Shown here: in pieces, positions 40,824-49,350 of the stretch | How the letters are laid out: every line of letters starts with the position of its first letter | Numbering within the stretch: position 1 is the first letter of the stretch | Assembly: GCF_026191475.2 (NCBI RefSeq) | Contig: NZ_JAOSLC020000003.1 | Location: 2,139,001 to 2,203,000, forward strand | Length of the DNA: 64,000 nt | From: Polaribacter ponticola | Lineage (GTDB): Bacteria; Bacteroidota; Bacteroidia; Flavobacteriales; Flavobacteriaceae | Reading direction: 5' to 3' | Program-made: the position numbers and the translations under genes | The notes under the pieces: generated by a model | What the model saw: only the letters and a program-made list of their open reading frames with translations | Told to the model about the DNA's origin: nothing | Databases searched by the model: none

Positions 40824-43192
40824 ATGAAAAAAATATACAGATTACAATTGTACTTTTATTTAGTTTCTTTTCCTTACTTGGACAAAGTAAAGCAACAGCG
40901 TTAGCAGATACTTATTTCGAGAATCTATCATATATAAGAGCAGCTAGAGAGTATAAAAAATTAGCCGATAAGAAAAAAACGGCATATGTTTTAAAAAGAT
41001 TAGGAGATAGTTATTACTTAAATGCTCAAATGAAAGAAGCATCCAAAGTATATGCACAATTATTCCATTCTTATGTACCGCAAGATGCAGAGTATCTTTT
41101 TAAATACGCTCAAACCTTAAGAGCTATAGGAAGTTTTAAGGAGTTCTATGGTTTGGATGAAAAAATTTCACGAGTTAAAAAAAGAAGATTCAAGAGGGAA
41201 AAGATTTATAAATAATGCAGCTGTTTTATCAGAATTAAGAAATAATAAACCTGAATATAGGGTACAAAATTTATATGCAATAAATACAGAATACTCAGAT
41301 TTTGGGGTTACGGAATATAGAAATACAATACTTTTTTCATCACCATCAACACGAAATAAAATTATTGATAGAATAGACAAGAGAAATGAAAAAAGTTTCT
41401 TGGATATCTTTCAAGTTAATAAAGATGAAATAAGTTCTAAACGAGGTAAAAAACCATTTTCTAAAGAAATTAATGAAATATATCATGAATCTTCAGTTTC
41501 ATTTTCTCCAGATTATAAAACGATGTACTTTACTAGAAATAATTATAATAATGGAAGTTTTAATGTAGATCAAAAGGGGTATAATAATCTAAAAATTTAT
41601 AAAGCTGAATTCATAGAAAATGAATGGAAAAATATAAAAGAATTACCATTTTGTAGTGATGAGTATTCTGTAGGTCACCCTTCAGTTAGTAAAGATGGAA
41701 AACTATTGTACTTTACTTCTAATATGCCCGGAGGATTAGGTAAAACAGATCTTTATTTTGTTAGAATCGACCATAATGGAATGTATAGTATTCCTCAAAA
41801 TTTAGGACCAACTATAAATACAGAGGGGAGAGAAATGTTTCCATATATTTCTGAAGATAATACATTATATTTTTCTTCAGATGGTCATTTTGGAATTGGA
41901 TCTTTAGATGTGTTCGCAAGTAAATCAAAAGGAAATAACTTTAAAAAGCCAACTAATTTAAAACACCCAATAAATTCAACATTAGATGATTTTGCATTTT
42001 CTATTAATCCTATAACTAAAAAAGGATATTTGTCCTCTAACAGAGAAGGCGGCTTAGGAGATGATGATATTTATGCTGTAGAACAAATTTTTGATGAGAA
42101 ATCAGATACTGTTTGTAGTCAATTAATTAAAGGAATTGTAAAAGAATCGAAATTTAAAAAACATTTGCCTTATGCTAAACTATCGTTAAAAGATACTTTT
42201 GGTAAAACAATTAAAGAAACTGCAGCAGATAGTTTAGGTATGTTTTCGATAAAATTACCTTGTAATCAAAAATTTGCTATAACAGCTTCAAAAGATTATT
42301 ATTCACCTGATACAGAGTATTTCGAAACTTCCGATGAAGTATCAGTTGAGTTAAATTTAGAATTCTCTTTAGAAATAATTGATGATTTTGTTTATAACAC
42401 ACAAGATGAGTTGGTAATCAAAATAAATTCAATTTATTTTGATTATAATAAATGGGATATAAGACCAGATGCAGCTAAAGAGTTAGATCATATAGTAGAA
42501 GTTATGAATAAATATCCTAACTTAAAAGTAGAATCTACTTCGCATACAGATTCCAGAGGAAGAGCAGCTTATAATGAGTTATTGTCACAAAGAAGAGCAG
42601 AATCTACGGTAGATTATATTATTTATAATGGTATTGATTCTTACAGAATAAAAGGTAAAGGCTATGGAGAATCTAAACTAACAAATAAATGTATTGATAA
42701 TGATATGCATACAAACACTGTAAATTGTAAAGAAGTACAGCATCAAGCAAATAGAAGAACAGCATTTGTGATTTTGAATGTTGATGGAAGTAAAATAAAT
42801 TCTAAAAACAAACCACTTTATGAGGAAATTGTAATAAAAGAAAAGAATATTTCACCAATAAATATCCAAGAAACTGCATTAAAATCTCATATTGTGAGTA
42901 TAGGTGAAACTTTGTATTCAATATCAAAAGCTTACAATTTAAGTGTTAGTAAATTAAAGAAGATAAATAATTTAAAATCTAATGAGATTTTTTTAAATCA
43001 GGTTTTATTAATTTCTGAAGACAAGAAAGGTTTAACAAGCAAAAAAAGAAATCGATTATACATATAGTTCAACCAAAACAAACCTTATTTTTTATTGCAA
43101 GTAAATATAAAGTTTCTGTATATATACTTAAAAAATTAAACGGATTAACTAGTAATAATATTGAAATAGGACAAATGTTAAAAATAAATTAA
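40824..43192 (+). CDS. OmpA-family protein with TPR, PD40 propeller and LysM repeats, copy 2 (frameshifted as read)
   Basis: Paralog of the gene at 34365, with TPR, PD40 propeller (SFSPDYKTMYF, FSSDGHFGIGSLDVFAS), regulatory-like fold, OmpA domain (SIYFDYNKWDIRPDA, SHTDSRGRAAYNELLSQRRA) and two LysM repeats. Three frame errors are inferred. The A-run at 40827-40833 has seven bases where eight give a signal peptide like copy 1. An extra T lies at 41144-41145 (GAGTTCT for GAGTCT). The A-run at 43041-43047 is one short, which hides the last LysM (IVQPKQTLFFIASKYKVS to GQMLKIN). The corrected length is about 789 residues, against 791 in copy 1. The TAA at 43190-43192 ends the operon just before a terminator. 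Confidence 0.87.
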
Positions 43193-43213
43193 TACTATAA
43201 TTTTAATAGAAGT

Positions 43214-43243
43214 AACACCTCTTTTGTAAAGAGGTGTTTTTTT
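43214..43243 (+). terminator. Intrinsic terminator closing adhesin operon 2
   Basis: ACACCTCTTT (43215-43224) pairs perfectly with AAAGAGGTGT (43228-43237) around a 3-base loop, a flanking A-T pair extends the stem, and a seven-T tract follows. It lies 21 bases after the corrected OmpA stop. Confidence 0.9.
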
Positions 43244-43267
43244 ATGGAATAAAATCAAGAAAATCCT

Positions 43268-43276
43268 TAATTTCGC
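43268..43276 (+). promoter_or_regulatory. Candidate -7 box upstream of ileS
   Basis: TAATTTCGC resembles the Bacteroidota TAnnTTTG(C) element with one change and follows the previous operon's terminator. It would leave a leader of about 130 bases before ileS. No clear -33 element was found. Confidence 0.35.
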
Positions 43277-43409
43277 ATTCTCAATTGAAAAGAGAGAAAA
43301 TGAAGGTGAATGCTTTAGTTTTTAAGTGTTTAAGTGATTTTAGGTTAAATACTTAAAATAGAATTAAATTTTAGAGCTCTCCAATAAAAATTAAAACAAA
43401 TAGAATCAG

Positions 43410-46400
43410 ATGAAATTTCCTGAATATAAAGGACTTGACTTACCAAAAGTAGCAGAAGAAATTCTAAGTTATTGGCAAGAAAATAATATTTTTGAGAAGA
43501 GTGTAACTTCAAGAGAAAACGCAAAACCATATGTGTTTTTTGAAGGGCCACCATCTGCAAATGGTTTACCAGGTGTACACCATGTTTTAGCAAGAGCTAT
43601 AAAAGATATTTTTCCAAGATATAAAACCATGAAAGGTTACCAAGTTAAGCGTAAAGCTGGTTGGGATACTCATGGTTTACCTATTGAATTAGGAGTTGAG
43701 AAAGAATTAGGAATTACTAAAGAAGATATTGGTAAGAAAATTTCTGTTGAAGACTATAATGCAGCCTGTAGAAAAGCAGTGATGCGTTATACAGATATCT
43801 GGAACGATTTAACAGAAAAGATGGGTTATTGGGTAGATATGGAAGATCCGTATATTACTTATGAGCCTAAATATATGGAGTCTGTTTGGTGGTTATTAAA
43901 ACAAATTTATAATAAAGAATTAATTTATAAAGGGTATACAATTCAGCCATATTCTCCAAAAGCAGGTACAGGTTTAAGTTCTCACGAATTAAATCAACCA
44001 GGTACTTACCAAGATGTAACAGACACAACAATTGTTGCGCAATTTAAGGTAATAGAAAGCACGTTGCCAGATTCTTTAAAAAAGTACGATCATTTAAACT
44101 TTATAGCTTGGACAACCACACCTTGGACGTTGCCAAGTAATACAGCATTAACAGTTGGCCCTAAAATAGAGTACGTAGTTGTTGCAACTTATAATCAATA
44201 TACTTTTGAGCCAGTTCATGTTATTTTAGCAAAGAAATTAGTAGGTAAACAATTTGCAGGAAAAAATAATTTTGAAGCTAAAACTGTAGAAGAACTTACT
44301 GCATATAATTCTGGAGATAAAAAAATCCCTTATTTAATTTGTTCAGAACATAAAGGAGCAGATTTAGTAGGTATAAAGTATGAGCAATTACTAGACTTTA
44401 ATCTAGATTTTGAGAACAAACAAGATGCTTTTAGAGTAATTTCTGGAGATTTTGTAACTACTGAAGATGGTACAGGAATTGTACATACAGCACCAACTTT
44501 TGGAGCAGATGATGCTTTAGTTGCTAAACAAGCAAGTCCAGAAATTCCACCTTTATTAGTAAAAGATGAAAATGATAATTTAGTACCTTTAGTAGATCTA
44601 CAGGGTAAATTTAGAAAAGAAATTAAAGATGATATTTATGGTTTTGCAAGTGAATATGTTAAATCTGAATATTTAAATGAAGGTGATTTTGAAACTGAAT
44701 TAAAAATTCAGCAAGAAAAAATGGTTGATGTTTTAAAAAATCAAGATAAATATTTATCTGTGGATGAACGTTTAGGTTTAAAACTAAAGAATGAAAACAA
44801 AGCCTTTAAAGTGGAAAAATACAAACATAGTTACCCTAATTGTTGGAGAACCGATAAGCCAATTTTATATTATCCATTAGATTCTTGGTTTATTAAAGTA
44901 ACAGATGTAAAAGATAGAATGCACGAGTTAAACAAAACCATTAACTGGAAACCAGAATCTACTGGAACAGGTCGTTTTGGTAATTGGTTAGCAAATGCAA
45001 ATGATTGGAATTTATCTCGTTCTCGTTATTGGGGAATTCCATTACCAATCTGGAGAACAGAAGATGGTAAAGAAGAAATTTGTATTGGTTCTGTAAAAGA
45101 ATTAAAAGCAGAAATGCTACGTGCCGTAGACGCAGGTATAATGAGCGAAGACATATTTGCAAGCTTTGAAGTTGATAATATGTCCGAAGAAAATTATGCA
45201 AAAATAGATTTGCATAAAAATATAGTTGATGAAATTGTATTAGTTTCAGATTCAGGGCAACCAATGAAACGAGAAAGCGATTTAATTGATGTTTGGTTCG
45301 ATTCTGGTTCTATGCCTTATGCACAATGGCATTATCCGTTTGAGAACAAACAAAAAATTGACGAGAACGAATCTTTTCCAGCAGATTTTATTGCAGAAGG
45401 AGTAGATCAAACACGTGGTTGGTTTTATACTTTACATGCAATTGCAACGATGGTTTTTGATTCTGTTGCCTATAAAAATGTAGTTTCTAACGGTTTAGTT
45501 TTAGACAAAAACGGACATAAAATGTCTAAACGTTTAGGTAATGCAGCAGATCCTTTTGAAACTTTAGGAAAGTATGGAGCAGATGCCACAAGATGGTATA
45601 TGATTTCTAATGCTAATCCTTGGGATAATTTAAAATTCGATTTAGAAGGAATTGAAGAAGTTAGGCGTAAGTTTTTTGGAACATTATATAACACCTATTC
45701 TTTCTTTACTTTATACACAAATATTGATGGGTTTTCTTACAAAGAAGCAGATATAGCTTTAGAAGATAGACCAGAGTTGGATAGATGGATTTTATCTGAA
45801 CTACATACTTTAATTGCAAAAGTAGATAAGTTTTATGATGAATATGAACCAACAAGAGCTGCAAGAGCAATTTCAGACTTTACGCAAGAGTATTTAAGTA
45901 ATTGGTATGTTCGTTTAAGTAGAAGACGTTTTTGGAAAGGAGATTATCAGACAGATAAAATTTCTGCTTACCAAACATTATATACTTGTATGGTAACAAT
46001 TGCAAAATTAGCATCGCCAATTGCGCCATTTTTTATGGACAGATTATATCAAGATTTAAACACTGTTACTGGTAAAGAAACTTCAGAAAGTATTCATTTA
46101 TCAGATTTTCCTAAATACGAAGAGAACTTTGTAAACAAGAGTTTAGAGCGTAAAATGGAAAGCGCTCAAACAATATCATCTTTAGTGTTATCGTTAAGAG
46201 CTAAAGAAAAGATAAAAGTTCGCCAACCATTACAAAAAATAATGATTCCTGTTGACAATGTGCAACAGAAAGAAGAAATTTTAGCAGTTGCAAACTTGAT
46301 AAAACATGAAGTTAATATTAAGGAAATTCAGTTAATGGAAGATGCTTCAGACATCCTTATTAAGCATATTAAGCCAAACTTTAAGGCTTTAGGTCCAAAA

Positions 46401-46880
46401 TTTGGAAAAGATATGCGTTTTATAGCTGCTGAGGTTCAGAAGTTTAATCAAGAAGATATTAACAAAATAGAAAAAGATAAAAACATTTCTATAGAAATTA
46501 ATGGAAAAAATATAACTTTGGATATTGCTGATGTGGAAATTTCCTCGAAGGATATAGAAGGTTGGTTAGTTGCCAATGAAGGAGTTTTAACAGTTGCTTT
46601 AGATGTAACAATAACAGAAGAATTACGTAAAGAAGGTGTTGCCAGAGAGTTGGTAAACAGAATTCAGAACGCACGTAAAGACACAGGTTTAGAAGTTACA
46701 GATAAAATAAAGTTAACAGTTTTAAATTTTGAAAACTTACAACAATCTATTACTGAAAATGAAGATTACATAATGAGTGAAACATTAACTAGTGAGTTAG
46801 TTTTTGTAGACGAATTAAATAATGGTATAGAAATTGAATTTGATACCATTAAAAGTAAAATATTAATAGAAAAAATATAA
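43410..46880 (+). CDS. ileS: Isoleucyl-tRNA synthetase (1156 aa)
   Basis: Charges tRNA-Ile in the cytoplasm. The class I signatures are present: a HIGH-equivalent in NGLPGVHHVLARAIKD (GVHH at residues 55-58) and KMSKR at residues 704-708. WDTHGLPIELGVEKELGI is also typical, a CP1 editing region lies between, and the anticodon-binding domain follows KMSKR. The length and the GVHH form fit the long IleRS type seen in Bacteroidota, which resembles eukaryotic and Thermus enzymes more than the E. coli type; I judge this by eye. The frame is intact over 3.4 kb. It is followed after 4 bases by the DksA-like gene, a common flavobacterial arrangement. Confidence 0.97.
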   Translation: MKFPEYKGLDLPKVAEEILSYWQENNIFEKSVTSRENAKPYVFFEGPPSANGLPGVHHVLARAIKDIFPRYKTMKGYQVKRKAGWDTHGLPIELGVEKELGITKEDIGKKISVEDYNAACRKAVMRYTDIWNDLTEKMGYWVDMEDPYITYEPKYMESVWWLLKQIYNKELIYKGYTIQPYSPKAGTGLSSHELNQPGTYQDVTDTTIVAQFKVIESTLPDSLKKYDHLNFIAWTTTPWTLPSNTALTVGPKIEYVVVATYNQYTFEPVHVILAKKLVGKQFAGKNNFEAKTVEELTAYNSGDKKIPYLICSEHKGADLVGIKYEQLLDFNLDFENKQDAFRVISGDFVTTEDGTGIVHTAPTFGADDALVAKQASPEIPPLLVKDENDNLVPLVDLQGKFRKEIKDDIYGFASEYVKSEYLNEGDFETELKIQQEKMVDVLKNQDKYLSVDERLGLKLKNENKAFKVEKYKHSYPNCWRTDKPILYYPLDSWFIKVTDVKDRMHELNKTINWKPESTGTGRFGNWLANANDWNLSRSRYWGIPLPIWRTEDGKEEICIGSVKELKAEMLRAVDAGIMSEDIFASFEVDNMSEENYAKIDLHKNIVDEIVLVSDSGQPMKRESDLIDVWFDSGSMPYAQWHYPFENKQKIDENESFPADFIAEGVDQTRGWFYTLHAIATMVFDSVAYKNVVSNGLVLDKNGHKMSKRLGNAADPFETLGKYGADATRWYMISNANPWDNLKFDLEGIEEVRRKFFGTLYNTYSFFTLYTNIDGFSYKEADIALEDRPELDRWILSELHTLIAKVDKFYDEYEPTRAARAISDFTQEYLSNWYVRLSRRRFWKGDYQTDKISAYQTLYTCMVTIAKLASPIAPFFMDRLYQDLNTVTGKETSESIHLSDFPKYEENFVNKSLERKMESAQTISSLVLSLRAKEKIKVRQPLQKIMIPVDNVQQKEEILAVANLIKHEVNIKEIQLMEDASDILIKHIKPNFKALGPKFGKDMRFIAAEVQKFNQEDINKIEKDKNISIEINGKNITLDIADVEISSKDIEGWLVANEGVLTVALDVTITEELRKEGVARELVNRIQNARKDTGLEVTDKIKLTVLNFENLQQSITENEDYIMSETLTSELVFVDELNNGIEIEFDTIKSKILIEKI

Positions 46881-46884
46881 TAGC

Positions 46885-47262
46885 ATGTCTGATGTTAGAG
46901 TAAAATACTTAGAACAAGATTTAAAAGAATTTAGAGAAATTATTAATAAAAAAATTGCTAGAGCAGAACAAGATTTAGTAGCTTTAAAAGCGGCGTATAA
47001 AAACGATGCAGATAATGGTACTAATGATACTTCATCATCTTTTAAATCTTTTGATGAAGGATCTGAGGTAATGAATAAAGAAAAAAATGTACAATTAGCT
47101 ATAAGGCAAGAAAAGTTTATTAGAGACTTAAATAATGCTTTATTAAGAATTGAAAACGGAACTTATGGCGTTTGTAGAGTTACTGGTAAACTAATACAGA
47201 AAGAGCGTTTAAAGTTAGTGCCACATGCAACTTTAAGTATTGAGGCAAAACGTAAACAATAA
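46885..47262 (+). CDS. DksA/TraR-family protein with degenerate zinc finger (125 aa)
   Basis: DksA proteins bind RNA polymerase and modulate transcription with ppGpp. The protein has a charged N-terminal coiled-coil (about 5-85) and a C-terminal motif region ENGTYGVCRVTGKLI to PHATLSIEAK that matches the family. Only one of the usual four zinc-ligand cysteines is present (GVCRVTG); the others are replaced, so it is probably a zinc-independent form. It lies 4 bases after ileS and is followed by a terminator. Confidence 0.9.
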   Translation: MSDVRVKYLEQDLKEFREIINKKIARAEQDLVALKAAYKNDADNGTNDTSSSFKSFDEGSEVMNKEKNVQLAIRQEKFIRDLNNALLRIENGTYGVCRVTGKLIQKERLKLVPHATLSIEAKRKQ

Positions 47263-47281
47263 TTAATTTTTATTAAAATAT

Positions 47282-47309
47282 AAAAGCTTCTTTTTAAGAA
47301 GCTTTTTTT
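47282..47309 (+). terminator. Intrinsic terminator after the ileS-dksA operon, abutting the next start codon
   Basis: AAAAGCTTCTT (47282-47292) pairs with AAGAAGCTTTT (47296-47306) around TTT, and seven T residues run from 47303 to 47309. The ATG of the next gene begins at 47310, so no separate leader exists. Confidence 0.85.
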
Positions 47310-47952
47310 ATGAGAAAAATATTTATAATATCATTTCTATTGATTAATACTGTGATTTTTTCGCAGAAAAAAGTGATAAAAAAATTTGACACAGCTGTTA
47401 ATGAAATAGAAATTTCTACAATTGGTTTAGATAGTTTTGTTATTGAAAATTCAACTTCTAACTTTATTGAAATTACTTTGTATGCAGAAAATTCTAACAA
47501 ACAGCATATCGTTTTTAAATCAGAAAATAAAACAGCACAATTAGAATTTAAAATTTCTGAAATAGTAACAGAAGAAACTGTTTTTAGAAAGTTTATTACT
47601 AAAAGATTGCAAAGAGCAAATGCAAGTATAAAAATACCTAAAGATAAAAAAGTAACAATTTTTGGAGAAAATTTAAGCTTCGAATCTAAGGATTATAAAG
47701 GTGGTTTAGAGGTATACTTAGAAAAAGGTATTGTAAAACTTAATAATATTCAAGATAATATAAAAGTAAAGTTGTATTCTGGTAATATTTATGGACATAT
47801 AAAAAGTGCTAATATTTCTGTAGTTTCAAATATTGGAAAAATAAAAGTTGATGATATTTTTTACAAAAAAACATATCAAAAAAAGAAAAAACATATCAAA
47901 AAAATTTAGCATAACGAGTATAAAAGCTAATATTTTCTTAACGACAAAATAA
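47310..47952 (+). CDS. Secreted protein of unknown function, putative adhesin / DUF4097-like (frameshifted near C-terminus as read)
   Basis: The start MRKIFIISFLLINTVIFSQ is a signal peptide. The body is a series of short beta-strand segments (VTIFGENLSFES, YKGGLEVYLEKGIVKLNN, KLYSGNIYGHIKS), as in DUF4097-like putative adhesins with beta-helical folds. As read, it stops at 47909. Restoring one A to each of the seven-base A-runs at 47878-47884 and 47898-47904 gives KTYQKKEKTYQKKF, then SITSIKANIFLTTK and TAA at 47952, a coherent C-terminus. The second half of that tail is a direct repeat of the first. It sits between the dksA-like gene and lspA. Function is not established. Confidence 0.65.
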
Positions 47953-47967
47953 ACACAATAATAATGT

Positions 47968-47975
47968 TATTTTTG
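47968..47975 (+). promoter_or_regulatory. Candidate -7 box for lspA
   Basis: TATTTTTG matches the Bacteroidota TAnnTTTG element, 20 bases before the lspA ATG at 47996. It also argues against the in-frame TTG at 47975 as the start, since that overlaps the box. Confidence 0.5.
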
Positions 47976-47995
47976 TGTTTCAAAATTTAAAAAAG

Positions 47996-48634
47996 ATGTC
48001 AAAAAAGAATCTTGCAATTCTTACAATTTTAGTAGCAATTATTTTAGATCAAGTTATAAAAATTTATGTAAAAACACATTACGCCTTAGGCGATGGTTTT
48101 GAGGTTTTTAGTTGGTTTAAAATTCATTTTGTAGAAAATAATGGAATGGCAATGGGATTTGAATTTGGAGGAAAAGCAGGGAAGCTTTTTTTAACCTTAT
48201 TTAGAATTGTAGCCGTTTCTGGTATTGTTTATTGGCTAGCTAGTAATATTAAAAAGAAAGTGCATAATGCTGTTATAATTGGAATTTCATTAATATTTTC
48301 TGGTGCTGTAGGTAATATTATAGATTCTCTTTTTTATGGTGTTATTTTTGATGATTCTAACCATAAAGTAGCTACATTATTTGCAGATGAACCTTATGGA
48401 GAAATGCTTTATGGTAAAGTTGTAGATATGTTTTATTTTCCTATTTGGAGCGGTAATTTACCAGATTGGATTCCGTTTATTGGTGGAGAAATGTTTACTT
48501 TTTTTCAATATATATTCAACCCTGCAGATTCTTACATTTCTATAGGAGTTGCTTTGCTTTTTATTTTTAGCAAGCAGGCTTTTCCAAAAGAAGAAAAGAA
48601 AGTAAAAGAGTTTTCTGAGAATCAGAAATCTTAA
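47996..48634 (+). CDS. lspA: Lipoprotein signal peptidase II (212 aa)
   Basis: An inner-membrane aspartyl protease that removes signal peptides from prolipoproteins. Four hydrophobic segments and the family motifs are visible: DQVIKIYV (about 18-25), VENNGMAMG, GAVGNIIDS (about 104-111), VVDMFYFP with catalytic Asp144, and FNPADSY with catalytic Asp178. The gap between the two aspartates is about 34 residues, longer than in proteobacterial enzymes, because of an insertion around GNLPDWIPFIGGEMF. I chose ATG 47996 (MSKKNLAIL) over upstream in-frame TTG 47975. Part of the ileS-dksA-lspA neighbourhood common in this group. Confidence 0.95.
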   Translation: MSKKNLAILTILVAIILDQVIKIYVKTHYALGDGFEVFSWFKIHFVENNGMAMGFEFGGKAGKLFLTLFRIVAVSGIVYWLASNIKKKVHNAVIIGISLIFSGAVGNIIDSLFYGVIFDDSNHKVATLFADEPYGEMLYGKVVDMFYFPIWSGNLPDWIPFIGGEMFTFFQYIFNPADSYISIGVALLFIFSKQAFPKEEKKVKEFSENQKS

Positions 48635-48725
48635 TTATAAATTTTTATTTAGTGTAGTGTTGTATTAGTTAAATATTTATAATCATTTTTACTAACTTGT
48701 CTCTATTCATTTAAACTTTAAACAA

Positions 48726-49319
48726 ATGCGTGTTTCAAGATATATTCTAGTTTTTTTTATCGCTAAATTTTGGTATCAAAGAAATGATAATCAACAAACT
48801 AATGAGGAAATTGATGTTGTAGTAAACTCAATTAAAAACATGAGTAAACTGGTTGTTTCAAGCGGAAATTTTTCTGAAGTTTATAACTTTTCTGATTCTA
48901 AAAAATATTTTTACGATTATGTTTCTTTCGATAAACAAGCAATTGTTACTGTAAACGCAAAAGTTGAAGTTGGTTATAATTTATCTAAGTTAGATATTCA
49001 GATAGATTCTACATCGAAAAAGATTTATATTAATAAAATTCCAGAAGAGGAAATTACAATTGCTCCAGATGTAAAGTATTTCGATTTAAAACAAAGTCAG
49101 TTTAATTCATTTTCAAAAGAAGAGTTGAATAAAATCAATCAAAAAAGTATCGAAAAAATTAAGCAAACTGCAGATATCTCTAGTTTAAAAAAAGAAGCTA
49201 AAACTCGATTTTTTGAGGAAATTTCTAAGGTTTATCAATTGTCGGCAATTTATAATTGGCAAGTTGTAGATAATACTGGTTCTAGTTTTTTAATTGATTT
49301 AGATAGTAAAATAGACTAA
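48726..49319 (+). CDS. DUF4230 domain protein (197 aa)
   Basis: A short N-terminal hydrophobic stretch (about 5-17, RYILVFFIAKFWY) suggests a membrane anchor. The rest matches DUF4230: SIKNMSKLVVSSGNFSEVY, KQAIVTVNAKVEVGYNLSKL, KIYINKIPEEEITIAPDVKY and a helical KQTADISSLKKEAKTRFFEE region. Function of the family is unknown. It stands alone between lspA and uvrC. The run of eight Ts at 48751-48758 lies in the anchor and is in frame. Confidence 0.8.
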   Translation: MRVSRYILVFFIAKFWYQRNDNQQTNEEIDVVVNSIKNMSKLVVSSGNFSEVYNFSDSKKYFYDYVSFDKQAIVTVNAKVEVGYNLSKLDIQIDSTSKKIYINKIPEEEITIAPDVKYFDLKQSQFNSFSKEELNKINQKSIEKIKQTADISSLKKEAKTRFFEEISKVYQLSAIYNWQVVDNTGSSFLIDLDSKID

Positions 49320-49338
49320 TTTATATTTCTAAAATACG

Positions 49339-49346
49339 TAATTTCG
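49339..49346 (+). promoter_or_regulatory. Candidate -7 box for uvrC
   Basis: TAATTTCG, the same variant as upstream of ileS, ends only 4 bases before the uvrC ATG, which would make the transcript almost leaderless. Evidence is weak without a -33 element. Confidence 0.3.
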
Positions 49347-49350
49347 TTCT

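Noticed and set aside
43300..43356. 18-codon frame (MKVNALVFKC...) in the ileS leader, considered as an attenuation leader peptide
   Set aside because: It contains no Ile codons, and I found no T-box or alternative terminator between it and ileS.
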